From the NCBI GenBank assembly GCA_015039315.1, contig WIDE01000101.1, positions 33,855-97,854 of the forward strand: 64,000 nucleotides of DNA, read 5' to 3'. Shown one piece after another: positions 10,803 through 22,304 of this stretch (the first letter of the stretch is position 1; every line of letters starts with the position of its first letter). The notes below the pieces were generated by a model, which saw only the letters and a list, made by a program, of their open reading frames with translations, did no database searches and was not told the DNA's origin. Both the position numbers and the translations under genes were made by a program. The DNA is from Clavulina sp. PMI_390 (Eukaryota > Basidiomycota > Agaricomycetes > Cantharellales > Hydnaceae).

Positions 10803-13385
10803 ATGTCTTTCCAAGCAGTGCCTACTAAGGCTGGGGTCTATCGAATCAAGGTCTACGATAGCAGGGATGACTCGTATTGGCGATATATGAATGATGTCAC
10901 CCCGCCATGGATCGAGTTGGCGACGCTCGATACGTCCAGCAGCGCTTTCAAAGTGGGCACACGGAATCTTGCTCACATAGTTTTTTTTTCTGAGGCCTTT
11001 TATTTAGTGGGATATCGCCCCCATATCGGGGAGCCCCTCAGAATTCACTATCTCTCCAGTCGACGACTCCAACACTGGCATGGTGAGCAGCGGCCACCAC
11101 CCTAGGCTCTACGGCGGTCACGGGCATCCAATCGGTAAAAAGGGTCCCTCGGCTAAATGGACTATCAAGAAGATGAATGATTCTGACGGATTCTCCAAGT
11201 GAGCAAGTCGCCTGGATCCTTCGAATGTCTCGCTGACCGCATACGCTATCGACAGGATTTACTGCGATTCTAGGTCCGAACCGCTCGATTCTGTCTTCAC
11301 TGGCTTGGAAAAGGTTTGCACCTTCTGCCGCTTCCGACAGTCTCATACTCACGAATATTGCCCTCCAGAATCAAGCTGTCCATTTCAACACCGACCAAGA
11401 CGTGAGCTACCTACTCTCCGCGCTGATACTCCCCTCTGACTCCCCCTTTACGATTCTCCTAGCGAGCGAATCAGAAATGGGTCTTCGAGCTTGTTCCACC
11501 AAGCAAGTCCCGCAAATCATTCAAGGAACTTTTCTTTAGCTTCACAGCTGAAGAAGCCGCGAAGCTAGAGTACGACATCATTGTCGTTGGCACTGGTATG
11601 GGAGGCGGTGTCGTTGCCGGCGACCTCTTCGACACGAACTCAAAGCTTGGGAGTGGTGCCAAGAGTGTCCTAGTCATCGAGAAGGGTGGCCTTCCTTTCC
11701 ATTCTCACTGCCTGAATGCCGCCCGCCCCACCGGATTCGGTGAAGATCGTGCTCAGCAGAACGACACATTCTTTGCGCTCTTCAAGGACGAATATAAGGG
11801 TACGGAGGGCAATGAGGACTGGAAGGGCGGCCCGATGTTCAACTTGGGTGGTCGTAGTGCTGCGTGGGGTCTTTTTGCGCCGCGTGTGCATGACGAGACT
11901 CTCAAGATGAAGTTTGCTGCTGGATCAGGCCTCGATGAGGAACTCATCGGGACTTGGTATCGCAAGGCCGAGGAATTGATGAATCTGTCCCTCCCTGCTA
12001 CCACCACGACACACCAAAATCTCATGGAGCGTCTCAACATGAAGACGAAGCGCGACTGTCAGTGGCAGTGGGGCCGCATCACGTCCGAGTTCCACGACGA
12101 CAAGAACTTCGACTTTGCCGCTGGCGCATACAGCACCATCGACAAACTTGTTCAGATTGCCATGAGCAAAGGTCGGAAGCCTAACGGGGAGAGCATCGAA
12201 CATCCCAACTGGAAGATTTTGCTCGATACTGATGTGCGCAAGGTGACGTGGAGCTCTGATAATAAGACAGCAACGGGAGTCGTCGTGAAGGGGTCGGATG
12301 GCGCTGAGTATACGATCAAGCTCAAGGCAAGAGGCACTGGACCGGATGCCAACGCCGCTCTTCCGGCAGTTGTCCTCGCTGCTGGAAGCGTCGCATCACC
12401 TGCTATCCTGATGCGCAGTGGTCTCACAGACTTCCTCACTCAGAACGGTGGCCTCCATCTCACAGACCACGATATCTTCTCGAGGGCGTACACCTTCCGC
12501 TACCTGGATCCTGCCGACAGAGACCGTATCGGCTCAATGAAGCTCCAGAGTTATCTACGCCCCAGACCTGGTTCCCCCATCGCACTGGCGAATATCGCCA
12601 TCGACGCATCTTCCTTCCTGCCTCGTGGTCCTGTGGGCAATGATCGGGTGAATCAGACGTTCCCGCTGCTCACAGCTGCCTTCATACGGCCAACAGAGCT
12701 ATCAAAGACGAACATTATCAGGCTTGATGACGACGGTGAACCAGTTGTCACTGTCGCTCGCGATCGACGGACGGGCGATGATAAAGCGGACGTTGCGCAG
12801 CTCCAGGATGTTACTATCAAGGCGATCGAAGTTATTAAAGAGGCTCTCCAGATTGAAATTCTCGACGAGGACAAGGATTGTGATGACTTCTTCCGCTATC
12901 TTGAGTTGGGCGGAGTAGCACACGAGCTTGGAACCATTCCCATGCCCGGGACGAAAAAGTCGCCCTCCTGCGTCGACTCTGATCTCAAGCTGCGAAGCAA
13001 GCAGGGAATTTACGTGTGCGACCTCTCCGTCTTCCCCTACTCTCCTGAAGTCAATACCAGTTTGACTCTCGTTGCACTCGCACTCCGTCTTTCACGCAAG
13101 ATCCACTCACCTATTCCTGAGATACGCACCCTCGATGATGACACCGTATCCGTCGTCAACCAGACAGGTGACAAGATCCGTGTGTTTGTTTCGAACGAGG
13201 CCGGCGTAGCTGGAGATAATCAGGAGGAGATCCTCGCGCCTGGAGCAGACATGTCCCGAAAAAGGAAGCATGGCGTGACAGAAGCTACATTCGTTTATCG
13301 TCTGAAGTACAAAAGCACCACCGAGTTCGTCAATGACCCAGTTCTCTATATTGCTAAGCCCGGGAAATCGCTCTTAATCCAATGA
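10803..13385 (+). CDS. Three-part GMC oxidoreductase, pyranose-2-oxidase-like, copy 1
   Basis: Five exons (10803-10952, 11008-11198, 11256-11313, 11369-11401, 11463-13385) join to 784 residues. Residues 1 to about 160 look like a beta-trefoil with three evenly spaced motifs: FKWDIAPI, AKWTIKK and QKWVFEL. The flavoprotein core follows: IIVVGTGMGGGVVAGD (FAD fold), GGRSAAWGLFAPR near residue 271, LAAGSVASPAIL, GVAHELGTIPM with the likely catalytic His near 629, and EVNTSLTLVALAL with an Asn in the partner position. The His/Asn pair and the GGxSxxW...PR block resemble pyranose 2-oxidase, but the His that binds FAD covalently there (STHW) is replaced (SAAW). A C-terminal domain of about 95 residues begins near VSVVNQTGDKIRVFVSN. 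No signal peptide is seen. All four introns lie in the N-terminal domain. The substrate is unknown; H2O2 production is inferred. Confidence 0.85.
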
Positions 13386-13784
13386 CCATGACGGTCTAAG
13401 ATCTGCTTCATCACTTGGCCCGCAATACCCTCGGTATCTTGCAATCTACCAATTTGTCCTGTAAATTTACGTTTCTTTGAATCATTTATTGCTCTGTACT
13501 TCCGAGTCTGTGGGGCGGGGGCTGACAACGAATCGGGTCCAAAATCCCACAAATGCGATAATGATGACAGATTAAGCCAGCGCAAAAGTCAAATTTCCTA
13601 GTGTCCGATCTCTTTGGTCGAATTTCTTAGCTTCGAGAGGTCGTAGCCGAGCACACCCTCAATGAGTTATGGACGCTTGTTTCGTCAGCATGTTTCACAA
13701 AACCTTCGCCGCAGGCGTCAAGCCGAAGCACAGCTAGTTATTCTTACTTTGAGTACATTTTTTTACATGCAACGAAACAAGTGC
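13386..13784. other. Convergent 3' spacer between oxidase copy 1 and DyP copy 2
   Basis: About 400 bp between the oxidase stop at 13385 and the DyP copy 2 stop at 13785. No gene is seen. This is the junction between the two duplicated blocks. Confidence 0.5.
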
Positions 13785-15867
13785 CTAACTACTAGTGGGA
13801 GGATTTTCGCACCAGTTCTTGATGGCACTGATGCTGGGAACAAAGAAGTATTCCCCACCGCGGGACGTGATCCACCACTCTGGCGTGTATGCAGTAGCCG
13901 ACGTGTCGACCTTTTTCGCGAAGCCCGTAACCACGTATTTTGTGTTGTTCTTATCCACCATATTGAGGATGACGGCGCCTTCGCCAGAGATATCCACTGG
14001 GTCAGGGACAGTTGGAGGATTAGGTGGACCGCCAATAATGGGGTCGGGACCTGTGATAAGCAACGAGCATCATGTCAGCCCAGTATGAACGCCAACTTTT
14101 GATGAAAAAGCAAGTGGACCCTGAGACTCACCGTGCAAAGTGGGTACAATGTTCGTGGCAGGGAAGAAGTCGTTCGCAGCGAACTGGGTTGTTTGGCGGT
14201 AGAATCCATTCTCAATGCATGATTGATAGCACACAAACAACAGCCCACGTTCGACTGATTGCACGTCGCCTCGCTTCCACTTATCTTTCTCTTCTTGGGA
14301 AACCTATACCATCATTTAGTGAATGCAGCTCATGAACGATGACGAAGAGCCCGCCATTCACCTCTGGGCCATACGGAACCCCTGCACGCACAATCATAGA
14401 GCCATCGAGGTAGTCCTTTTGGATTATAGGATCAAGATTACGCGGCACAGTCTTTCGGATGTGGGACGCGAATGGGCATCTGGGCGGGAGATCGGGCTTT
14501 TCAACGTCCACTCCTTCAGTGTAATCAAAGTTGTTGATAACATCTGGGTCGGTGTACTCGCTAGAGTCCTTGTACGGAGTCAGGGCGAGAGGGGCACCCT
14601 GCGCGCGAAAAAAAAAAAGTCAAATGAGTTCACGCCCGATCAACGTTGAAGACGAAGAGCTCTCACAGTCTTGAATCGTCCAACCATCCTGGCTCCGAAA
14701 AGATCCCTCCGCTGCTTTTCCGTAAGCTTCTTGTTCCCAACTTTAGAGGGGACAGCTGTCCAGTTCCGGTCGATATAATCATTGAAGCCAAGCACGTCCT
14801 GCTCGAGCTTGCGGAAGATCATGAAAGAGCCATCCTTGCAGAATCCGGGCCGTTGGACGAGGCTTGGGTCATCTTTGATGGGGTCGCCGGGATAACCCAT
14901 GATGATGACGCCTGGTTTGACGATCCGCTGGCCAGGCTGAGGTGTCTTGATTAGATCCCTAGAGAAAAGGAATCGGGTCAGACATTGGTACGGTCTCCCG
15001 CTAGAGGTGATGACGCGTACTTGATACCGGGTTGAGAAATCCCATCGCGCCAGCCAAAATGCTCTCCGTCGCCAGTTCGGACGCGACCAGTCATGGAGGT
15101 GAAAGAAGAAATAGATCCTGTGAAGATCTTACGAACGGCATTCTCTTCCGTCTGGCAGTCGGTGTCGGCTAGGAGGATTTTACCCAAGCGTCAATCGAGA
15201 GTCAAGATTGGGAGAGCTTCTGGGAGATGCATTACTTTTAGCTGTGATAACGAGCACGCCATGGGTAGTTGCATCGTCAAACACCTTATCCCACTGAGCC
15301 CTATCTCCAAGCGCATATTTCTCCTTCTTCATAGAGCCTTTATCGAAGTGAGGGTCCCCCAAGGTATCCTTGATGCCTAGATACATCAGCCCGGCCTTAC
15401 TGAAGGCGATCTGGTTCGAGATGTACGCGACTGAACTATCCTCGCTGATTTTAGCGATACGCTCGGCGGTGGTAGTGGACGAAGTGATTCGAGAACGATA
15501 CGTGTTGAGGTCTTTCCAAAACTGAGATTTGTCCTTGATGATGAAAAAGACAAAGTGCTCGAATTTCTGTGCAAGTACAGGGAGGGCATGCTTTAGCTGT
15601 ACTCATATTATCGAGAAGCTCGACCAGTACCTTGGGAAACATGTAATATATATCTCCCTGGATGTTATCAGTATTCGGGGTGGTGGCTGATGCTTTCTGG
15701 GCCTGAGTGAGCTTGGCTGGGACGATCGCGCGACGCTCAAGGTACTTCAGACCGAATGGGTTGGTCAAGGTGATCGGCCTCGGTCCAGTAGGCCTGTTCT
15801 TGATGGACAAGCCAGAATTAGACGCAGTACTAAACTCTTCAGGGAGGACGATTGAGCGAGCAGCCAT
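13785..15867 (-). CDS. dyp: DyP-type heme peroxidase, copy 2
   Basis: This is a paralogue of the gene at 7999-10079 with the same exon order. It starts at the ATG at 15867 (MAARSIVLPEEF), and exon 1 ends NIQGDIYYMFPK. Key sites are kept: FGWRDGISQPGI (distal Asp), CPFASHIRKTVPR (proximal His), VRAGVPYGPEV (distal Arg), GYPGDPIKDDP and GGEYFFVPSISAIKNW. The C-terminus is nearly identical to copy 1, while the first 40 residues differ. No signal peptide is visible. It is divergent from oxidase copy 2 at 16565 and ends 399 bp after the stop of oxidase copy 1. All catalytic residues are present, so it is predicted to be active. Confidence 0.92.
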
Positions 15868-16564
15868 GTTGGAGGTGCAAGGTGTGTCTCATCGATCCAG
15901 CACACAAAGACACTTATACGAGCACTAGCTAGTGAGTTGCGAGAAGCAGGTGTTTGAATTTGCCCCACCACGACAGGCGGGCCACAAGACGAAGGCTGAG
16001 TAAAAGAGCGAAGCTAATTACGGCGACATAGAGTTGAAGCTCATTTGCGCAAAGACAAGTCCGTATTGACATCATTTCCAGCGATCATGCGTGGAGAGAG
16101 CGCCACTTCAAGGCGATGAAGAATTCAACACACACTAGAGTTACGCAGCCGAAGAGACCATGGTAGATGTGGGAAGAGGAGTGGCCAGGAGAGCACGTGC
16201 GGCTGTTTACTATGGTTTCCCTGAGTTGCTCGCTCAAGCATCTCCGTCTACTAACTAACAATTATGCCGGGAGGATCACTCCTAATGCTAAATGATCACA
16301 GCATTCTCATCTTCTATGCATTTTTGCTGCTTTCAAGATCTGATTTCTCTGAGTTCTGCAATACCGACCATGGCCCCGTGAGTGGTGGCCAGGAGTAAGT
16401 TCTACTCGCCTCGCTCGCCCATCAGTCATCTGAGCAACAGATTTAATAATGTTGTAAGCTTCCTAAGTGTTTAATTTAGCCACTTGCGTTTCTTTATTTA
16501 CACGGCACTTTCGCTCTTGGTCGCACCATTCTTCCTCGACAAACTCCCCCAACTTGAAGCCAAG
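15868..16564. promoter_or_regulatory. Shared upstream region of DyP copy 2 and oxidase copy 2
   Basis: A 697-bp divergent intergenic region close in length to the one at 10080-10802. No gene is present. An in-frame extension upstream of 16565 reads hydrophobic (from a TTG near 16484) but has no ATG, so I treat it as 5' leader, not a signal peptide. Confidence 0.6.
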
Positions 16565-19130
16565 ATGACGTTCCAAGCAGTCCCGACAGAGGCTGGAGTC
16601 TATCGAGTTAAAGTCTACAACAGCGGCAATGATTCCTATTGGCGATACATGACCGATGCTACCCCTGCGTGGATCAAGATGACGACGCTGGATAGTTCCA
16701 ACAGCGCGTTCAAGGTGGGTTGACAACGTTCACCCTGCGGCCTTATTTTATATTGACCCTGAATCTAGTGGAACATCGCTCCTGTGTCGGGAAGCTCCAC
16801 GGAATTCACTATTACTCCGGTCGATGACTCTGCCAATGGATTGGTCCATAGCGATACGAGCGCCAACTACTATTGGGGCTATGGGTATCCGGTTGCTAAA
16901 AAAGGGTCTTCCTCCAAGTGGACGATCAAGAAGAAGTACTCTTCTGATAACTTCTCCAAGTACGTGCCAAGCTACCTTCTCTAGACGCATCACTAAAGCT
17001 CGTCGCCATATACAGAATTTACGTCGACTGTGGTTCATACCCCCTCGACTGCTACATTTGTGACTCGAACAAGGTGTGTAGCTATCGCTCTTTGTAATGG
17101 ATCCAACCTCACCAATTTTATTCTCTAGAGTCAAGCGGTTCACTTCTACGCAGACCAAGACGTAAGTGCTTATTCCTTGTGGTGCCTCATCCCATTCCTG
17201 AACTGTGATGAATTCTAGCGAGCGAATCAGAAGTGGGTCTTTGAACTCGTCAAACCAGACCCCCCTCCTCCCACTCCCACTCCCTCCAAGTCTCGCAAAA
17301 ACTTCAAGGAACTCTTCTTCAGCTACACTGCGAAAGAGGCCGCGAAGCTAGAGTACGATATTATCGTCGTTGGCACTGGTATGGGAGGTGGTATCGTTGC
17401 TGGCGACTTCTTTGACACCAACTCGAAGCTTGGGAGCGGTGCGAAGAGCGTCCTAGTCATCGAGAAGGGTGGCCTTCCTTTCCACTCNNNNNNNNNNNNN
17501 NNNNNNNNNNNNNNNNNNNNNNNNNNNNNNNNNNNNNNNNNNNNNNNNNNNNNNNNNNNNNNNNNNNNNNNNNNNNNNNNNNNNNNNNNNNNNNNNNNNN
17601 NNNNNNNNNNNNNNNNNNNNNNNNNNNNNNNNNNNNNNNNNNNNNNNNNNNNNNNNNNNNNNNNNNNNNNNNNNNNNNNNNNNNNNNNNNNNNNNNNNNN
17701 NNNNNNNNNNNNNNNNNNNNNNNNNNNNNNNNNNNNNNNNNNNNNNNNNNNNNNNNNNNNNNNNNNNNNNNNNNNNNNNNNNNNNNNNNNNNNNNNNNNN
17801 NNNNNNNNNNNNNNNNNNNNNNNNNNNNNNNNNNNNNNNNNNNNNNNNNNNNNNNNNNNNNNNNNNNNNNNNNNNNNNNNNNNNNNNNNNNNNNNNNNNN
17901 NNNNNNNNNNNNNNNNNNNNNNNNNNNNNNNNNNNNNNNNNNAGCATCGAGCATCCCAACTGGAAGATCCTGCTCGATACTGATGTGCGCAAGGTGACGT
18001 GGAGCACCGACAACACGACCGCGACCGGCGTTGTCGTGAAGGGCTCGGATGGCGTTGAGTATACGATCAAGCTCAAGGCAAGGGGTACCGGACCCAGTGC
18101 GAACGCCGCACTCCCCGCCGTTGTCCTCGCTGCCGGAAGTGTGGCCTCACCCGCTATCCTAATGCGCAGTGGGCTCACAGACTTCCTCACTCAGAACGGC
18201 GGTCTCCACCTCACAGACCACGACATCTTCGCCAAGGCATATACCTTCCGTTACCTCAATCCAGCTGATAGGGACCGCGTCGGCTCGATGAAGTTGCAGA
18301 GTTACCTGCGCCCCAGACCCGGTTCCCCCATTGCTCTCGCGAACATTGCCATTGATGCGTCTTCCTTCCTGCCTCGTGGCCCCGTGGGCAATGATCGGGT
18401 GAACCAGACGTTCCCACTGCTTACAGCGGCCTACATCCGGTCCAGGGAGTTGTCGAAGACGAACACCATCAAGCTCGACAAGGATGGCGAACCAATCGTC
18501 ACCATTACTCGCGATCCCCAGACGAACGACGACAAACTGGACATCGCGCAGATCCAAGACGTCACCGTCAAGGCCCTCGAGGTCATCGAAGATGCTCTCC
18601 CGATTGAGATTCTCAATGATAACCAGGGAGGCGATTTCTTCAAGTACCTCGAGTTGGGTGGAGTGGCTCACGAGCTTGGAACGATTCCTATGCCCGGAGC
18701 GAAGAAGTCGTCCTACTGCGTCGACTCCAACCTCAAGCTGCGGACCAAGCAGGGCGTCTACGTCTGCGATCTTTCCGTCTTCCCTTACTCCCCCGAGGTC
18801 AATACTAGTTTGACTCTTGCCGCGCTCGCACTCCGTCTCTCGCGCTCTATCCATCCGCCCTCCCCCGAGCTTGCCACCTCCGACGACACTGTCAATGTCG
18901 TCAACCAGACGGGCGATACCATCAGCGTGTTCATCTCCAACCATGCTGGCACTACCGGGCCTAACGATAGGGAGACCCTCGCTCCTGGAGCCGTCATGTC
19001 CCGGGCGAGGAAGCAGGGTGTATCGGAGGCCGCTTTCGTGTACCGCCTCAAGTACAAAAGCACCACCGAATTCGTCAAAGATCCGGTTCTCTACATCGCT
19101 GAACCTGGAAACCTCGTCCTTATCGAGTGA
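16565..19130 (+). CDS. Three-part GMC oxidoreductase, copy 2 (interrupted by assembly gap)
   Basis: This paralogue of the gene at 10803-13385 has matching exon boundaries (16565-16714, 16769-16959, 17016-17073, 17129-17161, 17219-19130). The first four exons have exactly the same lengths as copy 1. The trefoil-like motifs recur (FKWNIAPV, SKWTIKK, QKWVFEL), followed by a Pro/Thr linker absent from copy 1, then IIVVGTGMGGGIVAGDFF. The N run at 17488-17942 hides the GGxSxxW region. After the gap: LAAGSVASPAIL, GVAHELGTIPM, EVNTSLTLAALAL, and the C-terminal domain VNVVNQTGDTISVFISN. The frames on the two sides of the gap disagree by two bases, which is explained by the gap length (see findings) rather than by a true frameshift. 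It is predicted intact, but this is unproven across the gap. Confidence 0.8.
17488..17942. other. Run of 455 N (assembly gap) inside oxidase copy 2
   Basis: The run starts just after the codons for GGLPFH and ends at the codons for SIEHPNW. The same two points in copy 1 are separated by 487 bases (11705-12191). The stated gap is therefore about 32 bases shorter than the paralogue suggests. Confidence 0.98.
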
Positions 19131-20186
19131 TCTCACTGGTCCAAGGTATGCAAAAAAGGGCTTATCCTACTATCGTATTATCTTTACATCCACAAATGTA
19201 TCATGTACTCGTACATCCCGCCAAAGGCGGCTGTGATTATATAGTCCTGTTTTCATTCTTTACAGGCGTGCATGAGCTCTATTAACTTTATCAAAGCTTG
19301 AAACTTCGAACGTTGCGTCAATGCCCAAGCCTCAGGATTGATTGGTTCGACCAAGTGTATACTGGGGGGGAGGTAATGTAAAGCACAATGCAAGCCTCAT
19401 CGATCGTAGACCAGTGACTTTGACGGAAAAGCCTGCCATTCTTCCAAGGGACCCGCTCGTCCTTTCAAAAAAAGGCCTGGAGGGGGATAGAAGTCACTGG
19501 GATAGTTTTATTGACGCTCACGGTGATGAAGCCCACTCTGATTATGTACTTTGGTGCTAGTAGAGGCTCGGAGGAAGTCACCTTCTCCGATGGTTTGCTG
19601 AGGTGCGGCTAATATCTGTCATGTTGTGCACTATATCCACATAGGTTTCGGTCCCCGATCTCCTATACTGAATATCATCATAACACCGTGCAGTTTACTC
19701 CAGGTTGAGGGTGGCCGAGGATATCAGGCTCCCGGTTTCCTCAATGGTCCACCTCAGCTAATGATCCACGAATGACCAAGCTATGCGGTCATAAGACTCG
19801 ACGATACCAAGACAGGCAATCCTGAACCAGAATCTCTCCCCAAGTGCTGCCAACGACCAGTGCCGTGCTAACTCCAGGTTCAAGCTGAAACGATCGGGGG
19901 GAAAGATAGCTGCAAGATACCCGCTTTCTGTCCCCTATGGCAAGTCAAATGTCAGTGGGGGATCTTCAAGATCGGGCGCTATTCTCTCGGAGATATGGGA
20001 GGAGCTTGAATGGCGTTTGGGCAAACACGGTGCGCAAATATTGATTCTCGTTTGGCAGCGGCGCGACTCCTGAACCGCTATCGACCGTTGAACGGGCTTT
20101 AATCTATCTATAAATTATCAACGTCAGCGCGTTATCTACTTTCCTTACTGAAGTCTCTTCCTTGACCTCACCACAACACGCGGATA
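19131..20186. other. About 1.05 kb without a supported gene
   Basis: It contains the 3' flank of oxidase copy 2 and the presumed promoter of the F-box-type gene at 20187. I found no RNA gene, repeat or domain-bearing frame. Confidence 0.5.
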
Positions 20187-22304
20187 ATGCTTCTCCCTAC
20201 AGAACTGGTCTATGATATTCTTGACGACTTCACCCATGAGGAAGACAGCTCTCAGCTCTCTCCAGTTTGTTCCGATGCTCTTAGAAACTGTGCTTTGGTC
20301 TGCGCTAGCTGGAGATACCCCGCTCAGAAACGTCTTGTAAGCTTCCGTCTGGTCATTTTCTGCCCACGATTGCTTGACCAGAACGCTTTCTCCGTATGCA
20401 TGTAGTTCCGACACGTTAACTTGACAGCACCACCTCCCGGTACCTCGCCTACACGAAAGCCTATTCTTCGCCGCTTCAAGGCCCTCCTAGCTGTGCTACA
20501 GAACGAACATAGCCTATCATCTTCCCAACCCACACTCTTAGCACAATGCGTGCATACATTCACGCTCCTCGAAGCACCCAGCTTTCAAGACCCTGCTCTC
20601 TCCCCTCATATTCGCGTTTCACCCAAGGATTTTGCTACTATTCTATCACTTCTGCCCAATCTCCGCACACTCCACATCAAGTCTGGCGTCCTCCAATTGG
20701 ACCGACAGACCTTGCGCCTGTTGAACGGCCACAGTGCTGGTGGAGCTCATGCTACAACCTCCGAGATGGCGCACAGATATAAAACACAACAGGAGAATCA
20801 AGATGGCTCCGCCGTGCGAACGAGCGCGTTCGCACCCGCCTCCGCCGCCGCCACCACTCCAAGTGTATTGGCACGCGTGACGCACTTCTCAATTGTTCAA
20901 GAGCGCACTGCGCACAGGCGATCGGTCGAACAATTCCTCTCGACTCGGGGCTTATTACCTGCGCTTCAATCGCTGTCGTGGACATGCTTCGACGGCGTGT
21001 TCCCAGATGAACATCTCGCTAGTCTTGTGCCAGTACCACCCGAAGTAGTGAACCGTCAAAGCGATATCGACGGGAACAATTCATCGACCTCGACCTCTAG
21101 CGAAGAAGATCAGATGTTCCCTTCTGTCTTCTCTTTCCCTGCTGCCCTCGCAAGCCTGACGCTAGATTTCCGGGCATCGGGTCCTTCACTCGGACTCCTC
21201 TGCGCGCTCCTCCGCTCATCCATGCATGCGGATTCTCTCCGCGCCATACACCTCCCATCTCTACCCCAGGCACTGCCACCTCATGCTCTCGAGCTCGTAC
21301 AAAACTCGTATGCAGAGCTGTACAAAGTCAATGAGCACGAAGCTGCACCTGTGCCCTTGAGTGCTCAAGAAGCTGGTGTTGTAACTTCCCTTTCGGATGT
21401 TTTGCGGCGTCTGCCAAGCATCGAGACTCTAACACTGGGATCGCCAGGCATGGACACAGCCCAAGGAATGCGTCACCTGGCCTCCCAAGTACCTCAGACG
21501 GGAGGACTTGACCTGAGTGTTGTCGCTCCTCAGGCGCATACACTTGTCTGCACGGCGTATCCCCTCGAAGGGCTTCTCATGGGAGAAAGCGAGAGCGAGG
21601 GACAAACCCTGGGCCGCCCTGCACCCACCCTGCTCTCCACTTCGACTTCTGCGTCCCTTGCTTCTATGTTATCGGACTCATCCTCAGCTGCATCTTTATT
21701 ATCACCGCCATCCGGATCGTCCCCACCCCACGCACAGAACACGCTTCATCAGGTGTCCCGCCTCCCGCCTTCTCTCAAGCGGCTGGAAGTCCGTCTTACG
21801 GAACGGACCGCGCGTTCTTCTCCATACGTCTGGACGCGGGTGGTTGACTCAGTTGAGAAGGCTCTGGGCGTAGCTTGCGAACAAGCATATCCCGGCTCTT
21901 GGCGTAGAAAAGAGAAGGCAGTCGGGCTTGAAAGCATCGTATTCGAACTACCCGCCTCACTTTCACCCTCTACTTCGGAGGTTGTGGGAGCGGACTCGGA
22001 CCTTGTGTCTGACCGACATGTAGCCTCTCCCTCTCCGCCTCGATCTCCCATCGGTTCGGTCCCCATTTCTTCATCCACTTCCTCCCACTCTCGTTCCCGC
22101 TCCGATCCTGGCCCTGCGCCTACCATTGCCGCTGACCCCAAATCTACATCCCCAACGGCCGTCAATGTCCAAGCTCCACTGCCCGCCCCTGTCATCCCAA
22201 TCACGAACGCCGCTCGTGATCGTGCCGAATTTGAACGCCGCTTTGAGGGATTAAGAACGTATTGCGAGACCCTTGGCGTGTGCTTGGAGATGGAAACCCA
22301 ATAG
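20187..22304 (+). CDS. F-box-type protein, basidiomycete family
   Basis: Two exons (20187-20336, 20406-22304) join across a 69-nt GT-AG intron to 682 residues. The N-terminus, LPTELVYDILDDF followed by RNCALVCASWRYPAQKRLFRHV, matches the F-box-like start common in basidiomycetes, where it recruits substrates to SCF ubiquitin ligases. The middle has weak leucine-rich character (TILSLLPNLRTLHI, VLRRLPSIETLTLGSPGM). The C-terminal third is Ser/Pro-rich and probably disordered (about residues 545-640), ending in a short charged segment, ERRFEGLRTYCETLGVCLEME. The start ATG at 20187 directly precedes the F-box. It is convergent with the DUF6534 gene. The F-box call is moderate and the target is unknown. 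Confidence 0.75.

Noticed and set aside
16484..16564. Hydrophobic in-frame extension that could be a signal peptide for oxidase copy 2
   Set aside because: It has only a TTG start and is not conserved in copy 1; treated as 5' leader, pending 5' RACE.
18159..19136. Long minus-strand frame of 325 codons under oxidase copy 2
   Set aside because: It is antisense to a well-supported coding exon, has no domain, and reflects GC-rich codon use.
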